A DNA stretch of 5,009 bases from Nitrososphaerota archaeon. GTDB lineage: Archaea > Thermoproteota > Nitrososphaeria > Nitrososphaerales > CADDZS01. How positions within the stretch are numbered: position 1 is the first letter of the stretch; every line of letters starts with the position of its first letter. Under the pieces are notes generated by a model that was given only the letters and a program-made list of their open reading frames with translations, had not been told where the DNA came from and ran no database searches. The position numbers were made by a program, and so were the translations under genes. Positions 1 to 4,766 of the stretch are shown piece by piece. The stretch lies in NCBI GenBank assembly GCA_027886785.1, contig JAPCJV010000186.1, positions 1-5,009 on the forward strand. Reading direction: 5' to 3'.

Positions 1-1127
1 CCCCGTTCGGTAATTTTCCCTTCAAGGATCATCAGTGCTACCGTAGAGCAGGGGTGAGCTGTAGTCCTCGCCATAGAAGTTGTTTGCGTGATTGCATCAA
101 ACTTGTCGATCATCTCATATTGATGAATCCGGGTGGACTTGTCCCCCTTTCTTTTTCTTCCCTCGACATCCACCCGCAGGAGAGTCATGTCCTTGTCGCC
201 CTGATGCATCGCGAGTTTCTTGTCTAACAGGGTGGATAGCAATCCCCTGGGGGAGACGCGGGCGCCTGTGGTTTTCAGGTTGATCGGCCTTTCAGAAAAG
301 AGACCCAGATCCATCAACAGCTGGATCTGTTCCGCGTGTCCCTTCCACCGGATCGTTTTTTCTTCCATCACTTTGACTTTTTTCAAAGTGTCCGGAAGAG
401 TCGAGAGGCCGTCGGTGATGAACGCTTCGAACTTTTGCTCGGGTAATTCACTGAAACTCACTTCCTCGACATCCGACAAAGCTGGGATCGTAATTTTTTT
501 ACCCTCTCTAATTACCAGTGCATCTCGAACGTATTCTTCGATCACGCTTTCGATCGAAAACACAACCTTGTAATTCAAGGGCTGCTTTGGAACTTCCGGT
601 ATTCCGCCTACCTTTATTCTTACGGAATCAACATCCTCCATTTGATCTGCGGCATACTTCGCCAAAATGTTGGTCAACCCCGGAGCAAGTCCGCACGCGG
701 GAACTATGGTGACCGCTTTTTGTTTCGCTTTAGAATCAATGGAAGAAGATCTATCGTGCCTCCAGGAAAAAATAAGGTCGACGAAACTAATGCCGGCCTC
801 GACAGCTCGCGGCACTATTTCTTCTGCGATTGCGGGGGGCAGTGCACCCACACCCAAGTCGAATTTCGGCAAGATCTTCAAAAGATCGTCTTTCTTGCGT
901 ACGACGTCCATTTCGAGAGTACTCAGTTTCTCGCCGAGCTTTACGTTACTCCCGAGCGTTGGATCCATCCCGGAAAGCTTGGACGCCCTCATCTCCAAAG
1001 CTCGTAAGCGATCGCTGCTCGAATCGATTACAGTTACTTTCGAGACTGCGCTACTTTCCAAAAGATCGATCGCAATGGAGGACCCCATTAAGCCAGAGCC
1101 AAGAACTGCGACCTCTCCTTTTGCCAT
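1..1127 (-). CDS. Saccharopine dehydrogenase / L-lysine dehydrogenase family oxidoreductase (C-terminus cut off)
   Basis: This is an NAD(P)-dependent oxidoreductase acting on an amino acid or its adduct. The closest family I recognise is saccharopine dehydrogenase (lysine/glutamate forming) together with bacterial L-lysine 6-dehydrogenase. The ATG at 1125-1127 opens 375 complete codons running off the left edge; relatives are about 380-400 residues, so only a short tail is missing. Residues 5-34 form a Rossmann strand-turn-helix with GSGLMG at 10-15 and an acidic strand end (VID, 33-35). ACGLAPG at 144-150 and the VGGIP turn at 173-177 are typical of the family. They are followed by VVFSIE (188-193), EAFITDGLSTLP (234-245) and KTIRWKGHAE (257-266), all well matched to lysine dehydrogenases as I remember them. 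The cut end, around MARTTAHPC (352-360), matches the family's C-terminal segment. It is cytosolic, with no signal peptide. No ribosome binding site is visible upstream. The family is well supported; the substrate is not, and it could also resemble carboxynorspermidine-type enzymes. Confidence 0.88.
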   Translation of the reverse strand, partial: MAKGEVAVLGSGLMGSSIAIDLLESSAVSKVTVIDSSSDRLRALEMRASKLSGMDPTLGSNVKLGEKLSTLEMDVVRKKDDLLKILPKFDLGVGALPPAIAEEIVPRAVEAGISFVDLIFSWRHDRSSSIDSKAKQKAVTIVPACGLAPGLTNILAKYAADQMEDVDSVRIKVGGIPEVPKQPLNYKVVFSIESVIEEYVRDALVIREGKKITIPALSDVEEVSFSELPEQKFEAFITDGLSTLPDTLKKVKVMEEKTIRWKGHAEQIQLLMDLGLFSERPINLKTTGARVSPRGLLSTLLDKKLAMHQGDKDMTLLRVDVEGRKRKGDKSTRIHQYEMIDKFDAITQTTSMARTTAHPCSTVALMILEGKITER

Positions 1128-1150
1128 CTACTTTCGATCTCGATATATTG

Positions 1151-1162
1151 CGTTGTAAAAAG
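1151..1162 (-). promoter_or_regulatory. Possible TATA-like element of the dehydrogenase gene
   Basis: On the minus strand a TTTTTACA stretch is centred about 30 bp before the ATG at 1127. An archaeal TATA box sits about 26 bp upstream of the start site, so this would give a transcript with almost no leader, which fits the absence of a Shine-Dalgarno. A second AT-rich stretch, ATATAT at 1143-1148, lies too close to the ATG to serve. The match to a TATA consensus is weak. Confidence 0.25.
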
Positions 1163-1213
1163 AGTAAATTCCGTACTAGCTAATAATCTTGAGTTAAAAA
1201 TTCATTGGTATTT

Positions 1214-1319
1214 TTCGAAAAAAATTCAACGAGAGAGTGCCAAATCTGTTTTTCGAGAGAATTCTCTAAAGGAATAGCGAAAAATGTAAAGTTCGAAATT
1301 CGTTCACTCAAGAGAGTGC
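1214..1319. repeat. Pair of imperfect ~28-bp direct repeats upstream of the dehydrogenase gene
   Basis: Copy A spans 1214-1240 and copy B spans 1292-1319. Each contains, in the same order, TTCGAAA, four variable bases, TTCA, three or four variable bases, then AGAGAGTGC. That is 20 conserved positions in 27-28, at a start-to-start distance of 78 bp. A third, partial copy of the left part (TTTTTCGAGAGA, 1249-1260) lies between them. The region is non-coding and lies 87-192 bp upstream of the dehydrogenase ATG, a suitable place for binding sites of a multimeric regulator such as an Lrp-type protein. That role is inferred, not shown. Confidence 0.6.
1256..1267. repeat. Perfect 12-bp palindrome between the direct repeats
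   Basis: AGAGAATTCTCT is fully self-complementary. It lies between the two direct-repeat copies and shares the AGAGA core with their right half. A second 12-bp palindrome, TTTTTCGAAAAA at 1211-1222, overlaps copy A. Both have the symmetry expected of operator sites for a dimeric helix-turn-helix protein. Short AT-rich palindromes also arise by chance, so function is unproven. Confidence 0.45.
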
Positions 1320-1342
1320 AATGTGAAAGGCAAGGACCTTTC
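1279..1342 (-). terminator. Possible 3' end signal of the regulator gene
   Basis: Reading the minus strand past the regulator stop, a 6-bp perfect hairpin appears (GAAAGG/CCTTTC at 1325-1330 and 1337-1342, 6-nt loop). It is followed, about 40 nt later, by a T5 tract at 1280-1284. Archaeal termination depends mainly on U tracts. The gap between hairpin and tract makes this a weak candidate; a T7 tract at 1218-1224 is a later alternative. Confidence 0.25.
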
Positions 1343-1356
1343 CCGTTACGCGTTCA

Positions 1357-2508
1357 TCATTTTCTGACAATGGAAAGTGCAGACTTTGGTTCGTAATTCC
1401 AGGATCCTTTTTCTTCGTTGAACAACATGTAGGGAATTACCCCCACAAACTCATTCGCTGAATCGATATTTAGGACGTTCAGCCTTCCGGGGATCTTTGT
1501 GAATTTTTCGTTGACGTAACTTAGGACGCCGTTTGCGTATTCCCCTGGGCAAGAAACATACCAACAGTAATAACGTTCTGTCTTCCATACTCTTTGGGTA
1601 AATGGAATCGCAAGACCAGCCTGCCGAGCTTCATTGAGTCCCCGCTCGTTTGTGAATTCGTGAATGAAAATCAGGGTTATTTGCTCAGCTGTCGGACCTT
1701 TCGGGACGAGCCGAAGATAATAGCCAGAGATTGCTCTTCTTGCGTGGGTCTTGTAGTGATATCTCAAGTTATGCTGGTCGAGGCCGATCGTTTTGGAAAG
1801 TTTTGAGAGAGTTCTGGGTACCGATTTTTGAAGTTCCTTCAGAATCAAAATGTCTTTGTAGTCCACTACCGGTGCCTGCTCCTCCTCCCTTGCATCCGGA
1901 GTCAAAAGCAGTTCCTTAGATTTTTCCGCATCGTCCCAGTTGAATTTCCAGGATCTGGTTTTGAAGTCGAAAAAATTGGGGTTGAACGAAACGTTGCGGA
2001 GCCATTCGAGCTCATCCAGAGAATAGTTTTCGATGACGTTGGAGTTTCTCAAATGCTCTAACTGGTCTCTCAGCTTGTAGTGTTCCCCGAACGGTATTCC
2101 AAACATCGCGAAACAGGAATTGTGGGGCAAAACTCGCCCTAGATATGTCAGACCAGCTCCATCCTTCAGAAATTCCTCGACGCCGGGAGTGTACGTTTTT
2201 TCCGTAGGAGTAAAGGTGAGCATCCATCTACCCAATCCAATCCTTGGAAGGTTCACAGTAATTCCCACCGAGATGCAATGTTTGGGCAATTCCTCCCAGA
2301 TCATGTATCTGGCGGTTTCCACTGGAATGTCGATCCACTTAGAAAGTGTACTGACGTTTTCCAATCCATATCTCCGAATTCCTTCAAGGAGGCGGTGGAT
2401 TGTCTTGTCTTTCAATCGAGAAAATTGTTGAGAAAATAGGCAAACAGGCCTAATCAAGTTATTGTCCTTGAGTAAGACAATTTGTGATTCAGAATAAGCG
2501 AAACCCAC
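1357..2508 (-). CDS. Double winged-helix (Lrp/AsnC-like) transcriptional regulator
   Basis: A DNA-binding regulator built of two similar halves. The first HTH region is at residues 35-75 (helix 36-46, then VSTLSKWIDIPVETARYMI). It is followed by an alpha/beta segment at about 80-160 reminiscent of the ligand-sensing fold of Lrp proteins. The second HTH is at 216-260 (DYKDILILKELQ, then TLSKLSKTIGLDQHNLRYHY), followed by another alpha/beta segment at 262-350. Single Lrp/AsnC proteins are about 150 residues, so 383 fits a fused tandem; similar long regulators occur in archaea. No membrane segment is present. The GTG at 2506-2508 is just two codons after an in-frame TAA, so it is the longest possible start. 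A TTG at 2455-2457 (366 residues), with an AAGGA seven bases upstream, is a credible alternative and loses only the unstructured N-terminus. The ligand and targets are unknown. The downstream lysine-dehydrogenase-like gene is the obvious candidate target. The HTH assignment is by pattern; the Lrp-like fold is inferred. Confidence 0.8.
   Translation of the reverse strand: MGFAYSESQIVLLKDNNLIRPVCLFSQQFSRLKDKTIHRLLEGIRRYGLENVSTLSKWIDIPVETARYMIWEELPKHCISVGITVNLPRIGLGRWMLTFTPTEKTYTPGVEEFLKDGAGLTYLGRVLPHNSCFAMFGIPFGEHYKLRDQLEHLRNSNVIENYSLDELEWLRNVSFNPNFFDFKTRSWKFNWDDAEKSKELLLTPDAREEEQAPVVDYKDILILKELQKSVPRTLSKLSKTIGLDQHNLRYHYKTHARRAISGYYLRLVPKGPTAEQITLIFIHEFTNERGLNEARQAGLAIPFTQRVWKTERYYCWYVSCPGEYANGVLSYVNEKFTKIPGRLNVLNIDSANEFVGVIPYMLFNEEKGSWNYEPKSALSIVRK
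2465..2469 (-). promoter_or_regulatory. Shine-Dalgarno-like AAGGA before an internal TTG
   Basis: AAGGA on the minus strand is separated by seven bases from TTG 2457-2455, inside the longest reading of the regulator. No similar motif precedes the GTG at 2508. Together with the TATA-like box just upstream, this favours the shorter 366-residue product, but does not prove it. Confidence 0.35.
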
Positions 2509-2520
2509 AAATTATACGTA
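2509..2520 (-). promoter_or_regulatory. TATA-like box for the regulator gene
   Basis: Minus strand TACGTATAATTT abuts the GTG at 2508. If it is the TATA box, transcription would start near 2488. That is inside the longest reading and would give a leader of about 30 nt before the TTG at 2457, including its AAGGA. This is a self-consistent but untested arrangement. Confidence 0.3.
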
Positions 2521-2703
2521 TTCATAAGCCAATGACGAGAAATCCGTTCTAAGAGGATATTATTTCAATTTTGGAACAGCGGTTTCAAAGCCCTTTTGTC
2601 ACTTGGCCCGGCGAAAATTAGTTGGGGGAATATGTGATTCCTTTTTGTGATATCGCAAATCAAGAAATCATGACTTTTTTCAAAACCTATATCCAAAACG
2701 TTC

Positions 2704-2710
2704 AATATAC
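2704..2710 (+). promoter_or_regulatory. TATA-like box for the nucleotidyltransferase gene
   Basis: AATATAC on the plus strand would place the transcription start near 2734. The leader would be about 24 nt to the CTG at 2758 or about 63 nt to the GTG at 2797. Another candidate, CTATATC at 2687-2693, lies slightly upstream. Neither has a clear BRE. Confidence 0.3.
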
Positions 2711-2712
2711 TT

Positions 2713-2740
2713 ATTCCGGTTGATCTGGCGCGCCGACTGT
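2713..2740 (+). other. Segment resembling the 5' end of archaeal 16S rRNA
   Basis: ATTCCGGTTGATC at 2713-2725 is identical to the conserved start of archaeal 16S rRNA (the site of the classic archaeal 21F primer). After a one-base gap and a divergent patch, CCGACTG at 2733-2739 again matches the usual continuation. By hand I count about 24 identities over 30 aligned positions. The similarity ends there and no rRNA gene follows. It may be a duplicated fragment or chance; it lies in the probable 5' leader of the nucleotidyltransferase gene. Confidence 0.4.
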
Positions 2741-2747
2741 GAGATCA
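2721..2747 (+). repeat. Inverted repeat in the nucleotidyltransferase leader
   Basis: TGATCT at 2721-2726 pairs perfectly with AGATCA at 2742-2747, enclosing a 15-nt GC-rich loop that contains GGCGCGCC. It ends 10 bases before the CTG at 2758, so it could fold in the mRNA leader or bind a protein as DNA. The stem is short, and function is speculative. Confidence 0.35.
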
Positions 2748-2796
2748 GTGATTCCTTCTGCCTGAAAAAGACGTTGTAGTCGAAGCAAGCAGAATT

Positions 2797-3573
2797 GTGG
2801 CGCAGGCTGAGACCCGCGGAGTGACTCTTAGGCTGCTTGGTGGGCTTGCGTTTCGTCTGAGGAATCCCAGCAGCGTGCAGGCGAATCTTAGCAGAAAATA
2901 TATCGACATTGATTTCGTCGGCTTTAGAAAGCAACGAAAAGATATCGAGAAACTTTTCGGCGAATTGGGATATTCTCCGAGAGACCGATTCAACAAACTC
3001 AATGGCTACAGTCGGTTGATCTTCAACGATATCGGCAACGATCGGCGCGTCGATATTTTCTTGAATACTTTTGAAATGAGCCACAAGCTGGATTTCTCCG
3101 ACAGATTACTGGTTGACAAGCTGACGCTTCCCCTCTCGGACTTGCTTCTCACCAAGTTACAAGTGTACGAAATAACTGAAAGGGAGTACCGCGATGTCAT
3201 CGCTCTGTTCATAGATCATGATCTTTCAGACAAGGACGAGCCAGAGAAAATCAACGCAAAACACATTGCAAAATTGTCATCGCAAGACTGGGGTTTGTAT
3301 CGCACGATCAAGCTCAACTTGGAACGCATTGAATCGTCGCTTACCACTTATTCGATCTCCCCCGATCAGCAGGCGGTAGTTAAAGGAAAGATGAATGAAC
3401 TTCGCAAAAAGATCGAGGACGAACCCAAATCTTTCGGGTGGAAGATGAGGGCAAGAGTCGGGGACAAAGTGAAATGGTACGAATTGCCCGAGCAAGATAC
3501 AGAAGTCGTGGATTCCCGGCCTCTCACGGAAAGACAAGCGGTGGACAAAGACAAGCCAAGCGCAGCGGCCTAA
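2797..3573 (+). CDS. Nucleotidyltransferase-fold protein (MNT / AbiEii-like)
   Basis: This protein has the pol-beta/MNT nucleotidyltransferase pattern. A helix is followed by LRLLGGLAFRL with the GG at residues 15-16, then YIDIDFVGF giving the paired aspartates D37 and D39, and the third acidic position D86 in RRVDIFLN. Such enzymes transfer a nucleotide to a protein, RNA or small molecule; some, such as AbiEii, are toxins. All three catalytic acids are present, so it is probably active. Residues 100-170 look helical, and a lysine-rich segment with RARVGDKVKWYELPE follows at about 218-232. The last 25 residues are charged and probably disordered. GTG 2797 is the first standard start but leaves only 14 residues before GG. 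The frame stays open back to 2752 and reads like the expected preceding helix, so translation may begin at CTG 2758 (271 residues). It is divergent from the regulator gene and stands alone, with no antitoxin, HEPN or AbiEi partner beside it. The fold is well supported; substrate and role are unknown. Confidence 0.75.
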   Translation: MAQAETRGVTLRLLGGLAFRLRNPSSVQANLSRKYIDIDFVGFRKQRKDIEKLFGELGYSPRDRFNKLNGYSRLIFNDIGNDRRVDIFLNTFEMSHKLDFSDRLLVDKLTLPLSDLLLTKLQVYEITEREYRDVIALFIDHDLSDKDEPEKINAKHIAKLSSQDWGLYRTIKLNLERIESSLTTYSISPDQQAVVKGKMNELRKKIEDEPKSFGWKMRARVGDKVKWYELPEQDTEVVDSRPLTERQAVDKDKPSAAA

Positions 3574-3582
3574 AAGCCTCTC

Positions 3583-3640
3583 AATTTGCTCTTGATCTGG
3601 CAAATTTGACTGGCCTGTTTTAAAATCACGTTCCTTTTCT
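3583..3640 (+). terminator. Probable terminator of the nucleotidyltransferase gene
   Basis: Ten bases after the TAA, AATTTGC (3583-3589) pairs perfectly with GCAAATT (3600-3606) around a 10-nt loop. T-rich stretches follow (TTTT at 3618-3621 and CCTTTTCT near 3632-3639). A hairpin followed by broken U tracts fits an archaeal or generic intrinsic terminator. The gap between stem and T tract lowers confidence. Confidence 0.4.
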
Positions 3641-3653
3641 AGGGGCAAACCGC

Positions 3654-3659
3654 TTTAAA
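3654..3659 (+). promoter_or_regulatory. TATA box giving a leaderless transcript
   Basis: TTTAAA is centred about 26 bp upstream of the ATG at 3682, exactly the archaeal TATA-to-start-site distance. The mRNA should therefore begin at or next to the ATG. The bases before the ATG (AGGGG at 3671-3675) are only a poor Shine-Dalgarno match, which agrees with leaderless translation. Confidence 0.5.
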
Positions 3660-3681
3660 CAAAAAAGACAAGGGGCTCAAG

Positions 3682-4230
3682 ATGGAAGATCCGCGTTTGG
3701 AATCAATTGACGAACCGCCAGTCATCGTTGGTAAAGAAAAATTCGCGATGTACGGTCTCGAAGTGGAGATACCAGCTGATTGGAGGGTGGAGTTTAATCC
3801 AAAGGGCAACAGGAAAAAGGGAGACGTGGTTTTCCAGACCCCTAAAGGTAACAGGTTCTTTGTTTCATGGGGACCCTTGGAGGAAGCTCAGAAGAGATTC
3901 AAGACTCTGGAGGAGCACCGCGACTACGGCATAAAGCGCGTCAAAAAAGGACCGGACGTGAGATCTGTCGATGTAACCGATTTGAGCGAGATTCAGATCG
4001 GAGGACACAGGGCGCTGGTGTCGCACGTCGCCGCAAAACTGCAAAGAGGGATGATGTCAAGAGGAGTTTCAAATCGAGATATTTGGTCGGTCCATTTTCA
4101 CTGCCCCAACTCTTCAAGGTACTATGTCATATACAGCATGCAGCGCGACGCTGAGGAATTCGAAGATATCGGGATCATTTTCAGCGATCTAGCTCGTACG
4201 GTTTCGTGCCACCCTTCCGCCAAATTCTAA
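3682..4230 (+). CDS. Conserved-looking protein of unknown function, possible PsbP/DcrB-like fold
   Basis: I do not recognise this 182-residue protein. It has no signal peptide, membrane segment, cysteine cluster or clear catalytic motif, and appears soluble. Residues 20-36 (KFAMYGLEVEIPADWRV) read like the first beta hairpin of PsbP/Mog1/DcrB-type domains, in which a short modified sequence is followed by 'P.gW'. Strands at 48-52 and 58-64 follow, and then a helix at 65-85. Further strands are at 93-107 and 109-119, with two more at 134-141 and 146-153. A C-terminal helix at 158-174 ends the domain. That order is compatible with the PsbP-like alpha/beta fold, but this is judged by eye only. 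The ATG at 3682 is favoured by the TATA box 26 bp upstream. It has its own promoter and terminates convergently, 26 bp from the GNAT stop, so it is probably a single-gene transcript. Codon use is like its neighbours. Confidence 0.7.
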   Translation: MEDPRLESIDEPPVIVGKEKFAMYGLEVEIPADWRVEFNPKGNRKKGDVVFQTPKGNRFFVSWGPLEEAQKRFKTLEEHRDYGIKRVKKGPDVRSVDVTDLSEIQIGGHRALVSHVAAKLQRGMMSRGVSNRDIWSVHFHCPNSSRYYVIYSMQRDAEEFEDIGIIFSDLARTVSCHPSAKF

Positions 4231-4234
4231 ATCG

Positions 4235-4256
4235 AAAAAATACTCCGCAGGCCGGA
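4235..4256 (-). terminator. Hairpin plus T6 terminator of the GNAT gene
   Basis: Directly after the GNAT stop, the minus strand has TCCG-GCCTG-CGGA (4256 down to 4244), a 4-bp GC-rich stem. Three bases later comes a T6 run (4240-4235). This compact signal fills the 26-bp gap between the convergent genes and should stop transcription before it enters the 182-residue gene antisense. The plus strand has no comparable T tract here. Confidence 0.5.
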
Positions 4257-4766
4257 TTACATCAAGGTAGTCAGGAGTTCCTTGATCACAACGGTCTCGC
4301 CGGATACGACGAGCATTTTCCTGTACAGGTTAATCGCCCGAAGCCTTCCGAACCTTTTTGAGATCTCTCCGAAATTGGTTACCTTGAAGCCTTTTGAAAG
4401 AAAGAGATATTTTGACTCGTCTCCATGTTCCGTGGTAAGGCTCGCGAGCACGATGTCGGATTGAAGATCTGAAAAGTAAGAAAGGGAGTAGTCAAGCAGT
4501 CTGCTTCCGATTTTCATTCCCCGGTATTTAGAATCCACAGCGATGTAATAGACGTACCCCACTTTGGGGTCCACGAACTTTAGCATGACGACCCCGACAT
4601 TTTTGTCTCCCAGTTTTGCACCGAAGACTTTATCGATGTCCCTCAGTGTTCTCTTCGAATGCGCAAGATACCACCCTTCAAAACTTGATTCGAGAACCGG
4701 ATAAAACTCCTCGCGCTCCTCCAGATTCTTAGGTTCAAAGATCTGGAGATCCGAATCAAGCGTCAG
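4257..4766 (-). CDS. GNAT family N-acetyltransferase, apparent CTG start
   Basis: A GCN5-related acyltransferase that moves an acetyl group from acetyl-CoA to an unknown amine. Read from CTG 4764-4766 it has 169 residues, normal for the family. Beta1 is at about 7-10 and the first helices at 14-33 and 40-48. Beta2 VGVVMLKF is at 57-64 and beta4 GYVYYIAVD at 70-78. The CoA pyrophosphate loop KYRGMKIGSRLL is at 80-91, with lysine in place of the first glycine of the common RGxGIG. SKGFKV and the INLYRKML strand close the fold. The only in-frame ATG (4584-4586) would give 109 residues and remove beta1 and the substrate-binding helices. No GTG or TTG exists upstream of it before the in-frame TGA. 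A GAAGGTG Shine-Dalgarno seven bases before the CTG supports that start; otherwise a base is miscalled in the nearby T7 run or the gene is broken. It overlaps the amidohydrolase stop by 11 bp, so the two are co-transcribed and probably translationally coupled. The family is secure; the start is less so. Confidence 0.75.
   Translation of the reverse strand: MTLDSDLQIFEPKNLEEREEFYPVLESSFEGWYLAHSKRTLRDIDKVFGAKLGDKNVGVVMLKFVDPKVGYVYYIAVDSKYRGMKIGSRLLDYSLSYFSDLQSDIVLASLTTEHGDESKYLFLSKGFKVTNFGEISKRFGRLRAINLYRKMLVVSGETVVIKELLTTLM

Noticed and set aside
220..1183. Several plus-strand open frames opposite the dehydrogenase gene
   Set aside because: They mirror a minus-strand frame with strong family motifs. 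Their translations are serine/arginine-rich, low in recognisable structure, and match nothing known to me.
1205..1396. A 63-codon plus-strand frame across the repeat region and regulator tail
   Set aside because: It starts with TTG, has no ribosome binding site, runs through the repeats and ends antisense to the regulator. It is explained by low stop density in AT-rich repeats.
2727..2734. GGCGCGCC palindrome
   Set aside because: It is an eight-base restriction-type palindrome, could be chance, and lies in the loop of the noted inverted repeat. There is no evidence of a cloning junction, since flanking sequence reads as normal.
2713..2740. A true 16S rRNA gene starting at 2713
   Set aside because: Similarity stops after about 30 bases and an unrelated protein-coding frame follows, so at most it is a fragment.
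2634..2757. GTGATTCCTT repeated at 2634-2643 and 2748-2757
   Set aside because: Only ten bases are repeated and flanking sequence does not extend the match. Several such repeats are expected by chance in 5 kb, though the close spacing is mildly unusual.
2509..2796. tRNA, riboswitch or small RNA gene in the divergent intergenic region
   Set aside because: No cloverleaf, T-arm consensus or known riboswitch core was found on either strand. Only the promoter-like boxes, the short hairpin and the 16S-like piece stand out.
2680..3084. A 134-codon minus-strand frame over the nucleotidyltransferase N-terminus
   Set aside because: It is antisense to the catalytic GG and DxD region, which carries clear protein motifs. 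Its own translation shows no domain.
3277..3648. A 123-codon minus-strand frame opposite the nucleotidyltransferase C-terminus
   Set aside because: It lies antisense to a convincing gene and its translation shows no recognisable motif.
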